A DNA stretch of 64,000 nucleotides from contig CM032230.1 in NCBI GenBank assembly GCA_019009955.1, forward strand, positions 102,600,001 to 102,664,000, written 5' to 3'. The position numbers were made by a program, and so were the translations under genes. Below are positions 1 through 11,355 of this stretch, in pieces (within the stretch, counting starts at the first letter, position 1; the number at the start of each line of letters is the position of its first letter). The notes beneath the pieces were generated by a model. It ran no database searches. It had not been told where the DNA came from and saw only the letters and a list, made by a program, of their open reading frames with translations. The stretch is from Riptortus pedestris (taxonomy: Eukaryota > Arthropoda > Insecta > Hemiptera > Alydidae).

Positions 1-191
1 TGAGTGGTTGGCAGAAGTCGGCCATATTCGGGACTTTCTGCCGAAAGCTAGTACGGCCGTTTCCGTAACGGTCGTCCCTCGTGAATTGGTTTAGAGATTC
101 GTTACTACTGCCGTTATTAGTAGGCAGATTTCTCTATTGTAAAACGCCACTTGGGAAATCTGCTTAGTTTACGCAGCCCCAGCTTGACGGA
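1..191 (-). repeat. HINE-like repeat, 5' end fragment
   Basis: This is the minus-strand copy of the window's dominant interspersed repeat, cut by the left edge. It ends at 191 with the reverse complement of the family 5' terminus (GACGGA at 186-191), preceded by the AAATCTGCTTAGTTTACGCAG block shared with copies at 5310-5836 and 43274-44191. It includes the GC-richer part (pieces such as CGGCCGTTTCCGTAACGG) specific to the short form of the family. It is non-coding. Confidence 0.85.
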
Positions 192-1788
192 CTTTTTTCA
201 CTTGAGCATTGCTGTCCATTCAGCACATAGACCTCAGGCGCCATTTTTAATCATCTTCAACTAGGTGTTAGCTCAAAACTAAAAATACCAATGGCCTATT
301 GGTAAAAGGACTTGAATACGTTTCACTAATTACTATTGCTTTATGTTTACGACTAACTTATTTGTAAAAGGAATAGACACTTTCTACTTTTAACAACAAG
401 CCTTATATTAAAATCATGTTTTCACACACGTCTCTCAGCCTAGAACACATCCGATCTCTCCCAACATCTCAACTACTAAACAGCTGATCTGCAACATATT
501 GCATATCATCAAACAGAACCTGCGAATAAACGAACTTCTCCTGACACTAAATGACTTACTAATTAAATTCATCGAAATTTTGTAGCTAATAGACTTAGGT
601 TGTATTGAAGTTGTAGCAATGAGACTGGCACAACTATGGCAGCAAGCAAAGACAAACAAAATAAATGAGAAAAACATGGATAAATGAACATTCTTTTTAT
701 TTCTGATGAGAAATAATTGCGTAAAACGCACCTAATGGCCTAAAGGAATGTTTGATAGTTCTTTAAAAAGTTCCTTAATAAAAACCTGGCCAAATATTCT
801 ATAGTTGCCCAAAAACAGATCTTTAGTACTTAATTCTTAACGTTACTAAACGTCAGGCACTCTCTTGTCTAAAATTGTTTCTGAATTTCTTGGAGTTTTC
901 TAGCATCATGGTGGATTTGAACAGCTGAAATAGGATCAGGATACATGAAAATCATAATACAGAAACGTGTTTACTCAACATCGTATTTTTTCAACTAACA
1001 AACTATATTTTTAGTATTTAACAAATCTCATTCATATAATATAAAGCGTAGATTTAGTCAAATAATGTGCATAGTAGGTATGCTGTTATTGTTTTAAAAT
1101 TATATATTTCGTTTTTTAAGAGGAACTGTATGTGCTTAATCAATTTAGATAAATATTATATGTCATGATACTATATGAACTACTCTTAACTTTTGTTTAA
1201 AATGGAAATATTCCTCCCGAGTTTACCAGAAGTTGAAAAATCGTTATACCTAAAAAAAGGGCCCACAATAAACTGTAGTCATTATATAACTATTTCTTTC
1301 CTTCCTCGGGCCTCTAAAATATTATTATGTCTAATTAAAAATAGAGATAAAATTGAACACTGTGTGGACTAAGATTAATTTGCATTTTCTCCAAGCTTTC
1401 CGATTCTGCCATATTCTCCAGTTTGCCTTGAAATAAGTGCACATGAAATTTAAACTGGGCATTAGGAGTTTCTTAGCTCAGGTGCTCTGAGTAAAACTAT
1501 TATAAGGAGGAACGGCGTTTCCAAATGTACTCACATCTAATGACTTAACTCGGAGATTTATATTCGAGTTGAGAAAAACTCTACAGAATAACAATTGAAG
1601 AGAATTAAACGTAAAATGTGAAAATTTTCCTGCCAGACTTATTATAATGCAGATATTCCAAGTATTAAATTTTACACCTTATGTTTTACAGCTACCTCTC
1701 CAGCAGCCGTCCGATGAAAAACATTTAACGCATTTAAATGTTTTATATAAGACGTATCGTGATATATTATTTTATTACAAAATTGGCG
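192..1788. other. AT-rich unique sequence, no recognised gene
   Basis: I found no protein motif, RNA gene or repeat end here. A 98-codon minus-strand open frame at 435-731 is rich in Phe, Ile and Ser as expected for AT-rich DNA and matches no family I recognise. The position is consistent with intron of the minus-strand junctophilin gene. Confidence 0.5.
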
Positions 1789-2440
1789 ATGAGTTGGAGT
1801 AGGTTTACTGAGGGTCTAAAAACTAAAAAATGTAAATATCTCGGTTCCTATAATAATTAGAAATTAAATTAGCTATGTGATAATTATATAACATTTTTCC
1901 TGGAATTTAATTATAATGGAGGGGCTCAGGTTAGCCATGCGAGTTAAAGCGTTGACCTTTACCTCACATGGCAAACCTAGAGTGGCGAGTTCGATTCTCG
2001 CCTGGGCCAAGGAAATTATTTAGTGGCGAAATTCATTAAATAACATCCTAAAATCTCTCCCTGGCTAGAAAAGGGTGGTAACCTGTAGATAACCCGTCCC
2101 AGTTAGCCTTAGCTGAAAAATGTGGACGTTAATAAATAATAATAATAATAATGGAGATATTTCGGCCAGCCCCTCATCGTTTTCCTAATCCAAGTCCACC
2201 TGTTAACAAACCTGATGATCCTCTTTACTTGAAACGCTTAGAGATCGAGCTTTACAACTATCGAGCAAAATATGAAAACGCAAGAGCGGTTTACTGAAAA
2301 TATATATACATACAATGCAACTTTATCGGATCTGATTTTTGACATCTTTTAGATAGGATTGATAGACATTTTAACAAAAGAAACCCAAAATCGTGTTATG
2401 ACTACAACTTCGGTATTATCCTAATGAGATATCGGCTAAA
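1789..2440 (+). repeat. HINE-like repeat, interrupted by a SINE
   Basis: A degenerate plus-strand copy of the dominant family. The left part carries the long-form motif GTTTACTGAGGG and the ATATCTCGG block. The right part carries the GTTAACAAACCTGATGATC, AAACGCTTAGAG and 3'-end blocks, closing near CGGCTAAAC at about 2440. The two halves are separated by the tRNA-derived SINE at 1922-2147, so the SINE arrived later. Confidence 0.75.
1922..2147 (+). mobile_element. tRNA-derived SINE, near full length
   Basis: The tRNA-like head has an A-box region (GGTTAGCCATGCGAGTTAAA) and a B-box (GAGTTCGATTCTCGC, pol III promoter type). The body contains CCTGGCTAGAAAAGGGTGG and GATAACCCGTCCC, and the tail is (TAA)n. 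Flanking copies of ATAATGGAG at 1913-1921 and 2148-2156 look like a target-site duplication, and the insertion interrupts a HINE-like copy. The same SINE recurs at 23872, 27450, 29697, 32184, 56367 and 60751. It is mobilised in trans by a LINE (family knowledge) and codes for no protein. Confidence 0.85.
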
Positions 2441-2881
2441 CATTTTTTTTTTGGGGGGGGATTTCCTTGATTTGAGGTTTGCTCATTTTTTATCTTTATA
2501 TTATTCTTATTTCGACGTTGGGCTTATTTGTCGATCTCTTTACATGCTATCCGGCTTTCTCAAAGCAGTACAAGTACAAAAGTGATTTTTTTTAATTTGC
2601 ACATATTTTAGCATACATGACATATAATAAATATTCTTGTTACTTCTCGAATGGAAGATGAGCCAGTTTTCCCTCAGTTCAGGCCCCAAAACTAAAATTT
2701 AAATCTTTTAAGATGATAAATTCCCATTAGAGATACGTCACACCCCTGTCCTTGAGTGGGGAGAGTTTGAAAAATGAAGGAAACGGTGGGTGGGTGGCCC
2801 ACGTGTTGGGCAGTATGCCTGCGACATGAAACATCTGCACTTATCATAGACCAACTTCACTTCTATTACTCAATTCGGGAA

Positions 2882-2883
<2 letters not shown>

Positions 2884-2934
<51 letters not shown>
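2884..2934. repeat. (TA)n microsatellite
   Basis: About 25 uninterrupted TA units. No family repeat is recognisable directly on either side, unlike most other TA tracts in the window, which sit inside HINE-like copies. Confidence 0.95.
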
Positions 2935-2938
<4 letters not shown>

Positions 2939-3324
2939 CTGAAATACTTTAATAAGGAAATCCTATAAATATACTTCTTTTTTTTCCCTTCTTAAAATAA
3001 CTCTACAAATGTATCAGAGAAGGTAATCTAAAGCAAGGAAAGGTGTAAGCCGGATTATTTCCTTCCTTGTTCTGTTTCTTTTTATAGACATGAAAGTCTA
3101 TAAATAGGAACTCATTATAAATAATACACTTTTATTTGCTTTATCAAGCTGAATATACACAGGAAGAAATACTTTTTTACATGTTTCATTTTTCACAAAC
3201 AAACAAGTATTTTATTTTACAATATTATTTATTGTCATCGTTTACATGACGTGTGTAAATAACTAATTTACTCTAGCGAGTGCATGACTAGAGATTCTAT
3301 GCTTTGTTCTTCCAAATCGCATTG

Positions 3325-3348
3325 CCCATCCGGGAATCGAACCCAGTA
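3325..3348 (-). repeat. tRNA 3'-half-like fragment
   Basis: Read on the minus strand, this is TACTGGGTTCGATTCCCGG followed by ATGGGC. It is a perfect pol III B-box in a T-arm-like context, but no acceptor stem, D-arm or anticodon arm accompanies it. It is probably a SINE head remnant or tRNA-derived debris, not a tRNA gene. Confidence 0.5.
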
Positions 3349-3423
3349 TAATATTTATAATATGTTTTACAATAGAATAAATATTATAATATTACAAAAA
3401 AAAACGAATTAAATCTACTAATA

Positions 3424-4006
3424 TAGGGTGTTTTTTTAGAGGTATAGAACTTTAAATTGCAATAAAACAACGATGGATTATTCGATTGACAAGAGTTTTT
3501 TTTTTCATTCGAAAGATAATCTTGTGGCATTACATTTTAAATATGATTTCTGGCATATGACCGCCACAGCTGGCGCGGATGTAGTCCAACCTGGAAGTCC
3601 AATTTTCGATGACTTTTTCCAACATTTATGGCCGTATATCGGCAATAACACGGCGAATGTTGTCTTCCAAATGGTCAAGCATTTGTGGCTTATCCGCATA
3701 GACCAATGACTTTACATAGCCCCACAGAAAGTAGTCTAGTGGAGTTAAATCACAAGATTTATCCAAGATAGACACTTGGAGGCCAATTCACAGATCCAAA
3801 ACGTGAAATTAGGCGGTCACCAAACGTGTCTTTCAATAAATCGATTGTGGCACGAGCTGTGTGACATGTTGCGCCGTATATGTATAATATTTAAAATGTA
3901 ATGCCACAAGATTATCTTTCGAATAAAATAAAATTCTTGTCAATCGAATAATCCATCGGTGTTTTATTGCAATTTAAAGTTCTATACATCTAAAAAAAAA
4001 ACCCTA
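3424..4006 (-). mobile_element. Fold-back Tc1/mariner-superfamily element with transposase 3' remnant
   Basis: Inverted arms at 3424-3544 and 3887-4006 (about 120 bp each) both begin TAGGGT plus a T run and are flanked by TA-rich sequence. The spacer, read on the minus strand, encodes in broken frames the C-terminal third of a transposase. Visible pieces are ATCHTARATIDLLKDTFGD, NWPP, CDLTPLDYFLWGYVKSLVY (with the last catalytic Asp of the DDE/D triad) and GGHMPEIIFKM before the stop. A frameshift lies just before CDLTPLDYF and a stop lies in the IADIRP-MLEKV segment. The left arm is an inverted copy of the transposase 3' end, so the original 5' half is missing. It cannot make a functional transposase. 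Confidence 0.8.
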
Positions 4007-4072
4007 TATAAAATACTGAGTGGATGGTTTCTGGAATGAACTAAATAAATATTTAATTTTTTAATAAATGAA

Positions 4073-4078
<6 letters not shown>

Positions 4079-4117
<39 letters not shown>
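4079..4117. repeat. (TA)n microsatellite
   Basis: Uninterrupted TA dinucleotides in an AT-rich region between the fold-back element and the helicase remnant. No gene is associated. Confidence 0.95.
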
Positions 4118-4120
<3 letters not shown>

Positions 4121-4345
4121 TATAACCCGTCAAAATTTGTTTTTCGATATAAATTATTTGTATTTTGTATATATATTCTAGTGTAGACAAAAAGTAACTT
4201 CCTTATTATAAGTGTGTATGTGGTATATGCATGAGATAGGCATCGAGCGCTATCAACGATAGCGGAATATAAATAAGTTATTATAGTTTATTTTTTAAAA
4301 TTACATATCACATATTAATTACGACAGTAACACTAACAAACGACA

Positions 4346-4555
4346 TCAATCTTTTAATGCGATAGCGTGAACAATATTTTTTGTTAGCCCATCTTTAGCG
4401 AGCACAAACAAACTGGATGGTTTACCCACTCGAGAGCATGCTACGTACAATTGCCCGTGTGAAAAACATGATGTACTCAAATCTAAGCCACAAATAGACA
4501 TCGTTTGGCCTTGGGATTTGTTGATTGTTATTGCAAATGCCAATATTTTAATCAA
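4346..4555 (-). pseudogene. Helitron Pif1-type helicase, C-terminal remnant
   Basis: The 69-codon minus-strand frame contains FAITINKSQGQT, SCFSHGQLYVACSRVGKPS and LFVLAKDGLTKNIV. These are conserved motifs V-VI of the SF1B Pif1-like helicase at the C-terminus of Helitron Rep-Hel proteins. No Walker A, Walker B or Rep nuclease sequence is visible upstream (to the right), so this is a truncated relic, not a host PIF1 gene. The frame has no convincing ATG. It shows that rolling-circle transposons have been active here, which bears on the CTAGT-ended and HINE-like repeats nearby. Confidence 0.85.
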
Positions 4556-4779
4556 AGTACAGTTAAAAACACTATAATTGATCAGTTACCGAGCGGGATG
4601 ATAATGATTAAATTACTAAAATGGCTATAAAAAAAATAGGGATTAATGATAAAAAAGTAAAAATTTAGGGTTGTATGTATTATTTAATGCCACATTATAA
4701 AAAAATAAAAACAAAAAATTTCATCCAAAAATTAAAAAAAAAATGTTAAGGGTGAACAACTCTTATCAATTAGGGGTAT

Positions 4780-4902
4780 GCAAAATAGAGAGTAGCCGAT
4801 TCTCAGACCTACTGAATACGCATATAAAATTTAGTAAAAATCGGTAAAGCCGTTTCGGAGGAGTACGCTAACTAACATTGTGACATGGAAATTTTATATA
4901 TT

Positions 4903-4905
<3 letters not shown>
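4780..4905 (+). repeat. Retroelement-tail-like sequence ending in TA microsatellite
   Basis: The block has pieces AAAATCGGTAAAGCCGTTTC, GGAGGAGTACGCTAACTAAC and GTGACATGG, then ATTTTATATATTAGAT running into (TA)n at 4905-4956. This arrangement is familiar from 3' tails of dispersed insect retroelements or Helitron-like repeats, but I cannot assign the family. Confidence 0.35.

Positions 4906-4956
<51 letters not shown>
4905..4956. repeat. (TA)n microsatellite
   Basis: About 26 TA units directly following the retroelement-tail-like block. Confidence 0.95.
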
Positions 4957-4959
<3 letters not shown>

Positions 4960-5309
4960 AAAATACTTGAAAAATAAAAAAAATGGTCTAATATTGACTA
5001 AAAAATGCATTCAAGACGGAGATTGTACTGTTATCAACATCTGCCTAATATTTAGAAATATTGGCACATTTCAAAATTGCATAAATAATTTTTTTTAAAA
5101 CATTTATATATACGCATTTACACGTAGCCTTAATCAAAAGAAATTTGTTACCAATCCCGCACAGAACGAAAAAAAAAAGCAAATGCTGGTTTATATATCA
5201 TTCTTATATTAATCTACCACCGCATGCTCTTCCCTCGTTCGTTCCCCTGAAACTCAAGTTTATCTGTTCACGGGATCAATTACCAGGTGCAGCCTTTAGA
5301 TACTACTTT

Positions 5310-5404
5310 CCAGTATTGAGGTCGTACTCATGACGCGATTTTAGAAAAATGTCTTCAAATGTCCATTAATCGTACCCAGGAGATGACGTCCGATCCATTT
5401 TATA

Positions 5405-5464
<60 letters not shown>

Positions 5465-5836
5465 GACAGGAGAATTTTCGAAAATTCGATATATCTCCAT
5501 CACTAGAAGTTGGATCGAAAACTTGAATTGAACTAATCTCATTGAAAATTAACTGTAAATATTGTTATATACATTTATTCTCTAACTTGATTATTAAACG
5601 ACATATTTGCATTTTTATTGAGTGTGTGCGGATAACGGACGAGATGAGATCGGCTGATCACGGTTCTATTCGTGAGTTTCCGCCAAAAGCTAGTTCGACC
5701 GTTTCCGTAACTGTTCGGCTGTCGTGAAATTGGTTTAGAGACACGTTACTACTACTGCTACTAGTATGCAGATTTCTCTATTGTTAAAACTTCACGTGGG
5801 AAATCTGCTTAGTTTACGCAGTCTCTGCGTGACTGA
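5310..5836 (-). repeat. HINE-like repeat, short form
   Basis: Minus-strand copy read right to left from the 5' terminus (GACTGA near 5831, one mismatch to consensus GACGGA). It runs through the short-form interior to a (TA)n slot at about 5400-5461 and a 3' region with ATTGAGGTCGTACTCATGAC. The terminal palindrome is lost on the left. A 61-codon frame at 5542-5727 is just repeat sequence. Confidence 0.9.
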
Positions 5837-6311
5837 CATTTTTAAGTTGCAGACGGAGTAACATTAAGTTATGAAGCTTGGGTTTCGCTGGCCTCCGCTG
5901 GGTAGGATTTAGGACAGTTTGGGTAGGACAGTTATATAATTTTCTAAATATCATTAAATGAGTCTAAAATAAGGTGGAGATTAGGTATAATAAAATTTCC
6001 ACTATTCATAAATCCACCAAATTGAAATTAACATGCAGATAAATTCCTCACAAATACAGGAGGAAAAAATGGTCAGTAATCGTGCGTTGTCCTAGCACAC
6101 CACCAAAAACATATATTTACTCTTTAAAACATGTTTTAGGTACAACATCAGCACCACAAGTCCGCAACTCAGGTCTAAAAGCGTAACAAATAAAAAATGT
6201 ATGTTCCCCAAAATATGTTTCTATAGGTTATAGCTCCGCTCCATCTTCAATAAACTACAAAAAAATCAATGAATCGTCAATAGTCCAATCTACTTTATCT
6301 AAATGATAAAG

Positions 6312-6890
6312 TCCGTCACGCAGAGGCTGTTTAAACTTAGATGATTTCCCACGTAAAGTTATACAATAGAGAAATCTCCATACGAGTGCCGAACAGTTAC
6401 GGAAACGGCCGAACTAACTTTCGGCGGGAACGAATAGAAGCGACCATTGCTCGCCCGTTACCCTTAATAAAAATGCAAATATCTCGGTTAATATTTAAGA
6501 TAGAGAATAAATGTATATAACAATATTTATAGTACATTTAATTTACAATAAGATTGGTTCTATACAATTATTCGATTCGACGTATAGTAACGGAGATATT
6601 TTGTCTATTCCAAATTCCCCCCACCCACTGGTCCGATTGCAGTCGTTAACGAACTTGATCTTCCTTTTTACATAAAGCGACTAAATATCGATTTTGGATA
6701 CAATTAAACAATAATTGCGAAGGCGGTAACAGAGAAATATATATATATGTAGTATATATATATAGTTTTGAACAGACCTCATTTTCGTCATCAACGGACA
6801 TTTGATGACTAAGGATTTCGGTAGCATCCATGAACATTTGAAGAAAAATTCTGAAATAGGAGATTTCCCCTAAGGAAAATCTGCTAAAAA
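6312..6890 (+). repeat. HINE-like repeat, short form
   Basis: Plus-strand copy beginning TCCGTCACGCAGAGG. It carries the short-form interior (CGGAAACGGCCGAAC), the ATATCTCGG block, a short TA slot around 6735-6765 and a degenerate 3' end closing AAATCTGCTAAAAA at about 6890. Confidence 0.9.
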
Positions 6891-7463
6891 CGGATACTGG
6901 GATATTGGTTGATTATTGTTTATATTTTAATAGGTTAGGTTATGTAATTTGTAGTATTTAAGATCGCTTTTTTTATGCTTTATAGGTTCAGTGCTGATGG
7001 ATCCTCAGATAAAGGCCGAATTCTAAGACTTTGTTCTTATTTAATCTGTTATAAGTGGAAGGAGTGGCTTAATGGAAGAACTACTACTGTCCTTGACTGA
7101 GACAAGGACCAAAAGGTAGAAAGTTTTTTTTTTTTTTTGGGCTGTATTTGTCGTCGAAGTTAAAACAGCTGGTAATGGGAGAGACTGTTTGAACAGTCCT
7201 ACAGTTGAGGGAAAGCCTAGCGGTTAGAGGACATAGCCTCTTTATAAGATTCCTCCGTCAGATAAGCCCTACCCTTCTCAGAAGTACTTGTTCCCATGCC
7301 ATCCTTCCCAAAGCCTATATCCTAAGATGGCCTTATCTGCCGATAGCTCTTACACCACCCCACCGTCCGATTTAGGGATCCAGCATTCTACTGAATTGGA
7401 GGGCTTTTGTTTCCCATATCCACCATGCTACTATACTATGGGCTATCGCAGAATAAAAAAAAG
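6891..7463. other. Unassigned, locally GC-richer spacer
   Basis: 7150-7450 is GC-richer than its surroundings and reads like degraded repeat sequence (for example CCACCATGCTACTATACTAT), but no coding motif is secure. A plus-strand 67-codon frame at 7288-7491 runs into the next repeat and is not supported as a gene. Confidence 0.3.
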
Positions 7464-8300
7464 TCCGTCACGCTGGGGCTGCGAAAACTAAGCAGTTTTC
7501 ACTCGTGAAGTTTAGTAATAGATAAAAATCTACGTACTGGAAAAACAACACCACTCTGAATATTAAGTGAATAAATACAATCGGAAATAAGAAATGTTTC
7601 AGTCAATTTCAATAACCTGCCGACGGAAAGCGTTTGATATGTAAACAAAGAGGACTGCCACCTTCATACCGGGAAGAAAAACAATTACTAAAATTTATCA
7701 CAACATAACTTATTAGTTTTATTGAGAACTATTTACTGTATCTAGAAACTGTAATTAATAATGAGGTAGAATAACTGTTATCTTAATCAATCGAATTTTA
7801 GTAGTCCAAGACCTTAAGATGGGGGGGGGGGGGTTACCAGGACATATTTGCGTGAATCTCGTATAATAAAGGTCTCTTGAATACAATATTTAGTATTCAG
7901 GCTTCGAGTAATGTGGTTTATTATATAATAGAGTATTGTTTATGTAACATGAGTAGAAGTGGGAGTTTACTGAAGGCTGAAAACTGAAAAATGCAAATAT
8001 CTCGGTTAATATTCATCATAGGGAGTAAATGTACATAACAATAATTGCAGTACACTTACGTTTCATTAAGATTGTTATATACAATTTTTTGATCTGACAT
8101 ATTAACGTTGATATTTCGAATTTTTGAAATTCCTCCCCTCTAAACCCCCATTTATATATATATATATATATACAGTTTTGAACGGACCTCATTTTCGTCA
8201 TCTCCTAGGTAGGATGGGTGGACATATGAGGGAAAATTTCGAAAATCGCGTCATGAGTACGACCTCAATAGCTGATTTCCCTTTAGGGAAATCTGCTAAA
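7464..8300 (+). repeat. HINE-like repeat, long form
   Basis: It starts with the family 5' terminus (TCCGTCACGC) and ends with TAGGGAAATCTGCTAAA. The interior differs from the short form. After the 5' end come AATAACCTGCCGACGGAAAG, TAGTCCAAGACCTTAAGATG, a G run near 7820 and GAGTAGAAGTGGGAGTTTAC; the common ATATCTCGG to 3' part follows. The minus-strand copy at 43274-44191 has the same order, so this is a true subfamily. The TA slot is at about 8154-8171. Confidence 0.85.
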
Positions 8301-8999
8301 TATCAAATGAAAACTGCCTGGAAGGCTAACGAATGATTTTCATAGTACTAAAATTTAATTTTAACTTCTCGATGGAAGTTGAACTTATTCAAGAATTGTA
8401 AAAGCGCATGTTATATGCTCCCTCTATTAAATTTGTTGTGAATATCTATTCATTGAATGAAATACAATTTCTATAACCTAGAAAAAACTTCAATATTTTA
8501 TTAGAACAAGACTGAATGACCCTTATAAAAAACAAATATTCGAATAGTTAAGAAGAACCTGCTGGCAAACATTTACCATTAAAAACGTCTTATAATATGT
8601 CATTTAATTGAAAAATAATAAATATATGTACATATTGAAGGTCAAGATTAGAATATAAATTTTAAAAATACAAATTAGTGGCCCAATGAATATATATGAA
8701 GAAAAATATTTTTGCAGATTAAAATTGAAAGCTTGCCAGTAGAATACATACAAACAATTTTAATAAATAGTCAAAATTTATAGGTCAAGAGATGGAACAT
8801 AAGACTTTTCTAACACTTGGCCTTCAATATATTTATTATTTTTTTAATTTAATACCACGTTTTTAATGGTAAATGTCTGCCAGCAGGGCACTGATGATGG
8901 AGTGCATGCTCTGAAAGCGGTCTGTCGCATAGATTAAACTACTGTGAAGGAACGAGGCATTTCTATTTTTACCTGAGATAATATTTCCTTCATCATCCA

Positions 9000-9735
9000 G
9001 AACTTCAAAAATGGATTAATGAAGTTGATCTTTCTTTTTGCCTAAAAAGTAGAGCCTTTTTAAATAGAGCCTTAAATATAGAGTTTGGTAACGATTAAAC
9101 CAAAATTGCGACCGCTAGAGTGGTAAAAGAGGTTGTAAGGGATGTCTAAAATTAAAAATAGCGATATTTTGTTTCATATTGGTTTTTCGGCAAATATGCA
9201 CAGGATAAAAGTTGATTATTTCTGTATTTAGGGTAACTGTTGATATGTTTACTTTTGTCATATAACAAAGTATAAACGAGATATACACTAAAAAATTAAA
9301 GTGGGAACCAACAGTTTTATTGGGCACTAACGATTTAACCGAACTTAACAAAATTCTTTATGTAAATTAGCATTAATTCTTCCATGATTATTAACTATAT
9401 TAAATTGTTTAGGTTTGAACGGGAGTGGGGATTATAAGGGAGGCCTGAATAAAAAATTCGCGATATTTCATTTTCATGTTTTTAGCAAAAGTGCAAATAA
9501 CAAAAGTTGGTTTTGTTTTAAACATAATATTATTAAATTTAATATCCTAATCGCTTGAAATATCATGCAGGACAATGTCTGTTGGGTCCGCTAGTATATA
9601 TATATATAAATTTGAACGGGACCTCATTTTCGTCATCTCCTGGGTAGGCTCGATGGGCATTTGCAGAAATTTTTCAAACATCGCGTCATGAGTGCAACTT
9701 CAATAGCGGATTTCCCTTAAGAGCCAAACCTGCGG
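9000..9735 (+). repeat. HINE-like repeat split by a CTAGT-ended insertion
   Basis: The left part (9000-9130) has GAAGTTGATC, GGTAACGATTAAAC and GCGACCGCTAGAG. The right part (9595-9735) has GACCTCATTTTCGTCATCTC and a degraded 3' end. Between them lies the 300-bp-unit sequence ending CTAG at 9591-9594, inserted at or near the TA slot. Confidence 0.7.
9131..9594 (+). mobile_element. Helitron-like non-autonomous element (300-bp units, CTAG end)
   Basis: Contains about one and a half copies of a roughly 300-bp unit (starts near 9141 and 9441) with GCGATATTT, TTTTTCGGCAAATATGCAC, TTTTATTGGGCACTAACGAT and GTGTGAATTAGCATT-like pieces. The right end is GACAATGTCTGTTGGGTCCG then CTAG followed by T, as expected for a Helitron 3' end (CTRR|T). 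The left end is uncertain. Related units lie at 18184-18560, 38320-38770 and 39870-39960. Confidence 0.55.
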
Positions 9736-10401
9736 AAGTAGACATAAGGGCTCTTCATCCACTTAATCATCTTTATACAATGAAATCAAGAAGAGAGACG
9801 CCTACTACTAATACCCATGTTGGGAATGATGACAAATTTATCTCAAGTAAACAAAGATTTCATTTCACTTAATTCAAATTATTTTCGGTTTAGCCTGGAT
9901 AGTCTGTTTTTGTTTCTTGACACGTCCAATAGTTTCGTGTATTTTGTACTCCCATATAATTTCGAGGGCCTCCAGTAAGCTTAAACTTATCGAAAAGGTG
10001 ATTTTGGTTTCCCAATGGCAGTTTGTATTCATTTACTGATGGACTTGCGTGATAAATAGCCGGTTTCATTTATGGCCCAAATCTGCGTGAAAAGATTAAA
10101 GAGAATTTGAATTTAATATAATAAAAAAAATATGCAAAAAGAAAAGTATTACTTTTAAAAGAATATTTCTGACTAAGATAGTCTAAGGAGTGGGGGTGAA
10201 TCAGGGCTAGGAGAATGTGGACTATGGAGAGCCGTAGGAGCAGGAATGTCCACATCGATTTTACCAAGTACCCCCCCCCCCCACCCCTCCCCTCCCCTCC
10301 CCTTTGCCTCTATATTATAAGGCCTTACGATAACTTCATTAGCTCATAACTCCATCTAAGAGATTCTTCTGCCAATACACTTCAGCAATTTAATATATAT
10401 C

Positions 10402-10403
<2 letters not shown>

Positions 10404-10480
<77 letters not shown>
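10404..10480. repeat. (CA)n-(TA)n compound microsatellite
   Basis: A CA run at about 10404-10443 passes into TA repeats to about 10480. Confidence 0.95.
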
Positions 10481-10499
10481 ATAATAATAAAAAAGCCAT

Positions 10500-10735
10500 C
10501 TCAGAATAAATGAAATAAAAAATCCCTCCCTTTCAAAACTCTCCTCCGCCTGGTCTGATTCCAGTAATTACCGACGTTTCATCTTTAGGTTTCATGAAAC
10601 GCTTATTAATCGAATTTGGTAAAGATCAAACGAAAATTGCGGTTACGGATAAGTATGTATGTGTGTGTGTGTGTGTGTTTGTGGTTAGGGGTGGTTATAG
10701 AACGGACTCGATTATTGTAGGATCATCTCATTGTT
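10500..10735 (+). repeat. HINE-like repeat with a (GT)n slot
   Basis: Degenerate plus-strand middle-to-3' part with CTGGTCTGATTCCAG, GAAACGCTTATTAATCGA and GGTAAAGATCAAACGAAAAT. A GT run at about 10657-10681 lies where other copies have TA, followed by GAACGGACTCGATT. The Tc1-like MITE at 10742 lies within its 3' region. Confidence 0.7.
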
Positions 10736-10741
10736 AAAATA

Positions 10742-11355
10742 CACTCAACCGCAAAAAAAACCGGACACTTAGATTTAGTCTTATAATTTTGTTAAATACT
10801 TAATATATATGTATATTAATCTTTTTAATTAAAATAATTAGTTAATCTATAGCTTATTTAAACAAAATCTGCCAAAAGTGAATAATTTTTATTGATTATT
10901 TACAAAAAAATACAAAATAAAAATAAAGAAAAAGATAAATTAACACATTTAAAAAAAAAAATTATTCTTCAATTTTATTACAGTGAATGGTAGACTTCGC
11001 TACCCCAAGCGTTTCGGCAATGTAACGTAAGCTCCGGCCTTCCATCTAAGTTTGAAAGACCCATTATTCTGGACCGAAATAAAAATAAAACATTAATTAA
11101 AGAAAATGCTTGGTTAATAATTAAAGATGTTTAAATATGCGAAAAACTACTTACAGTTTAGAATAGATCAACTTCACGACAAATAAAGCTAATCTGAGTT
11201 TTATCTAATTGTTTACTAATCTTGAAGGGATTAGTTCAATGGACTTAGACTCTAAATTTTCTGTAATAACTAGAATACCCACATAAAGAAAATTGCTAAA
11301 AATTAGCTTTTAATACGACAAAAATGAAGTGTCCGGTTTTTTTTGCGGTTGAGTG
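10742..11355 (-). mobile_element. Tc1-like MITE with transposase HTH remnant
   Basis: Terminal inverted repeats of 28 bp or more begin CACTCAACCGCAAAAAAAAC and end with the matching complement, flanked by TA on both sides (10740-10741 and 11356-11357). That gives 614 bp between TA duplicates, the Tc1/mariner pattern. On the minus strand around 10981-11046 the sequence reads GRSLRYIAETLGVAKSTIH, a typical Tc1 paired-like helix-turn-helix recognition segment. No catalytic DDE region remains, so it is an internally deleted derivative. Confidence 0.85.

Noticed and set aside
435..731. 98-residue minus-strand ORF
   Set aside because: AT-driven composition, no motif, and no splice or promoter context.
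1922..2147. tRNA gene candidate
   Set aside because: The B-box is good, but the sequence has a long SINE body, a (TAA)n tail and target-site duplications, and recurs at six other sites. It is a tRNA-derived SINE.
4346..4555. Host PIF1 DNA helicase exon
   Set aside because: The CSRVGKPSSLFV and KNIV wording is characteristic of Helitron helicases, and no splice sites or other PIF1 exons are present.
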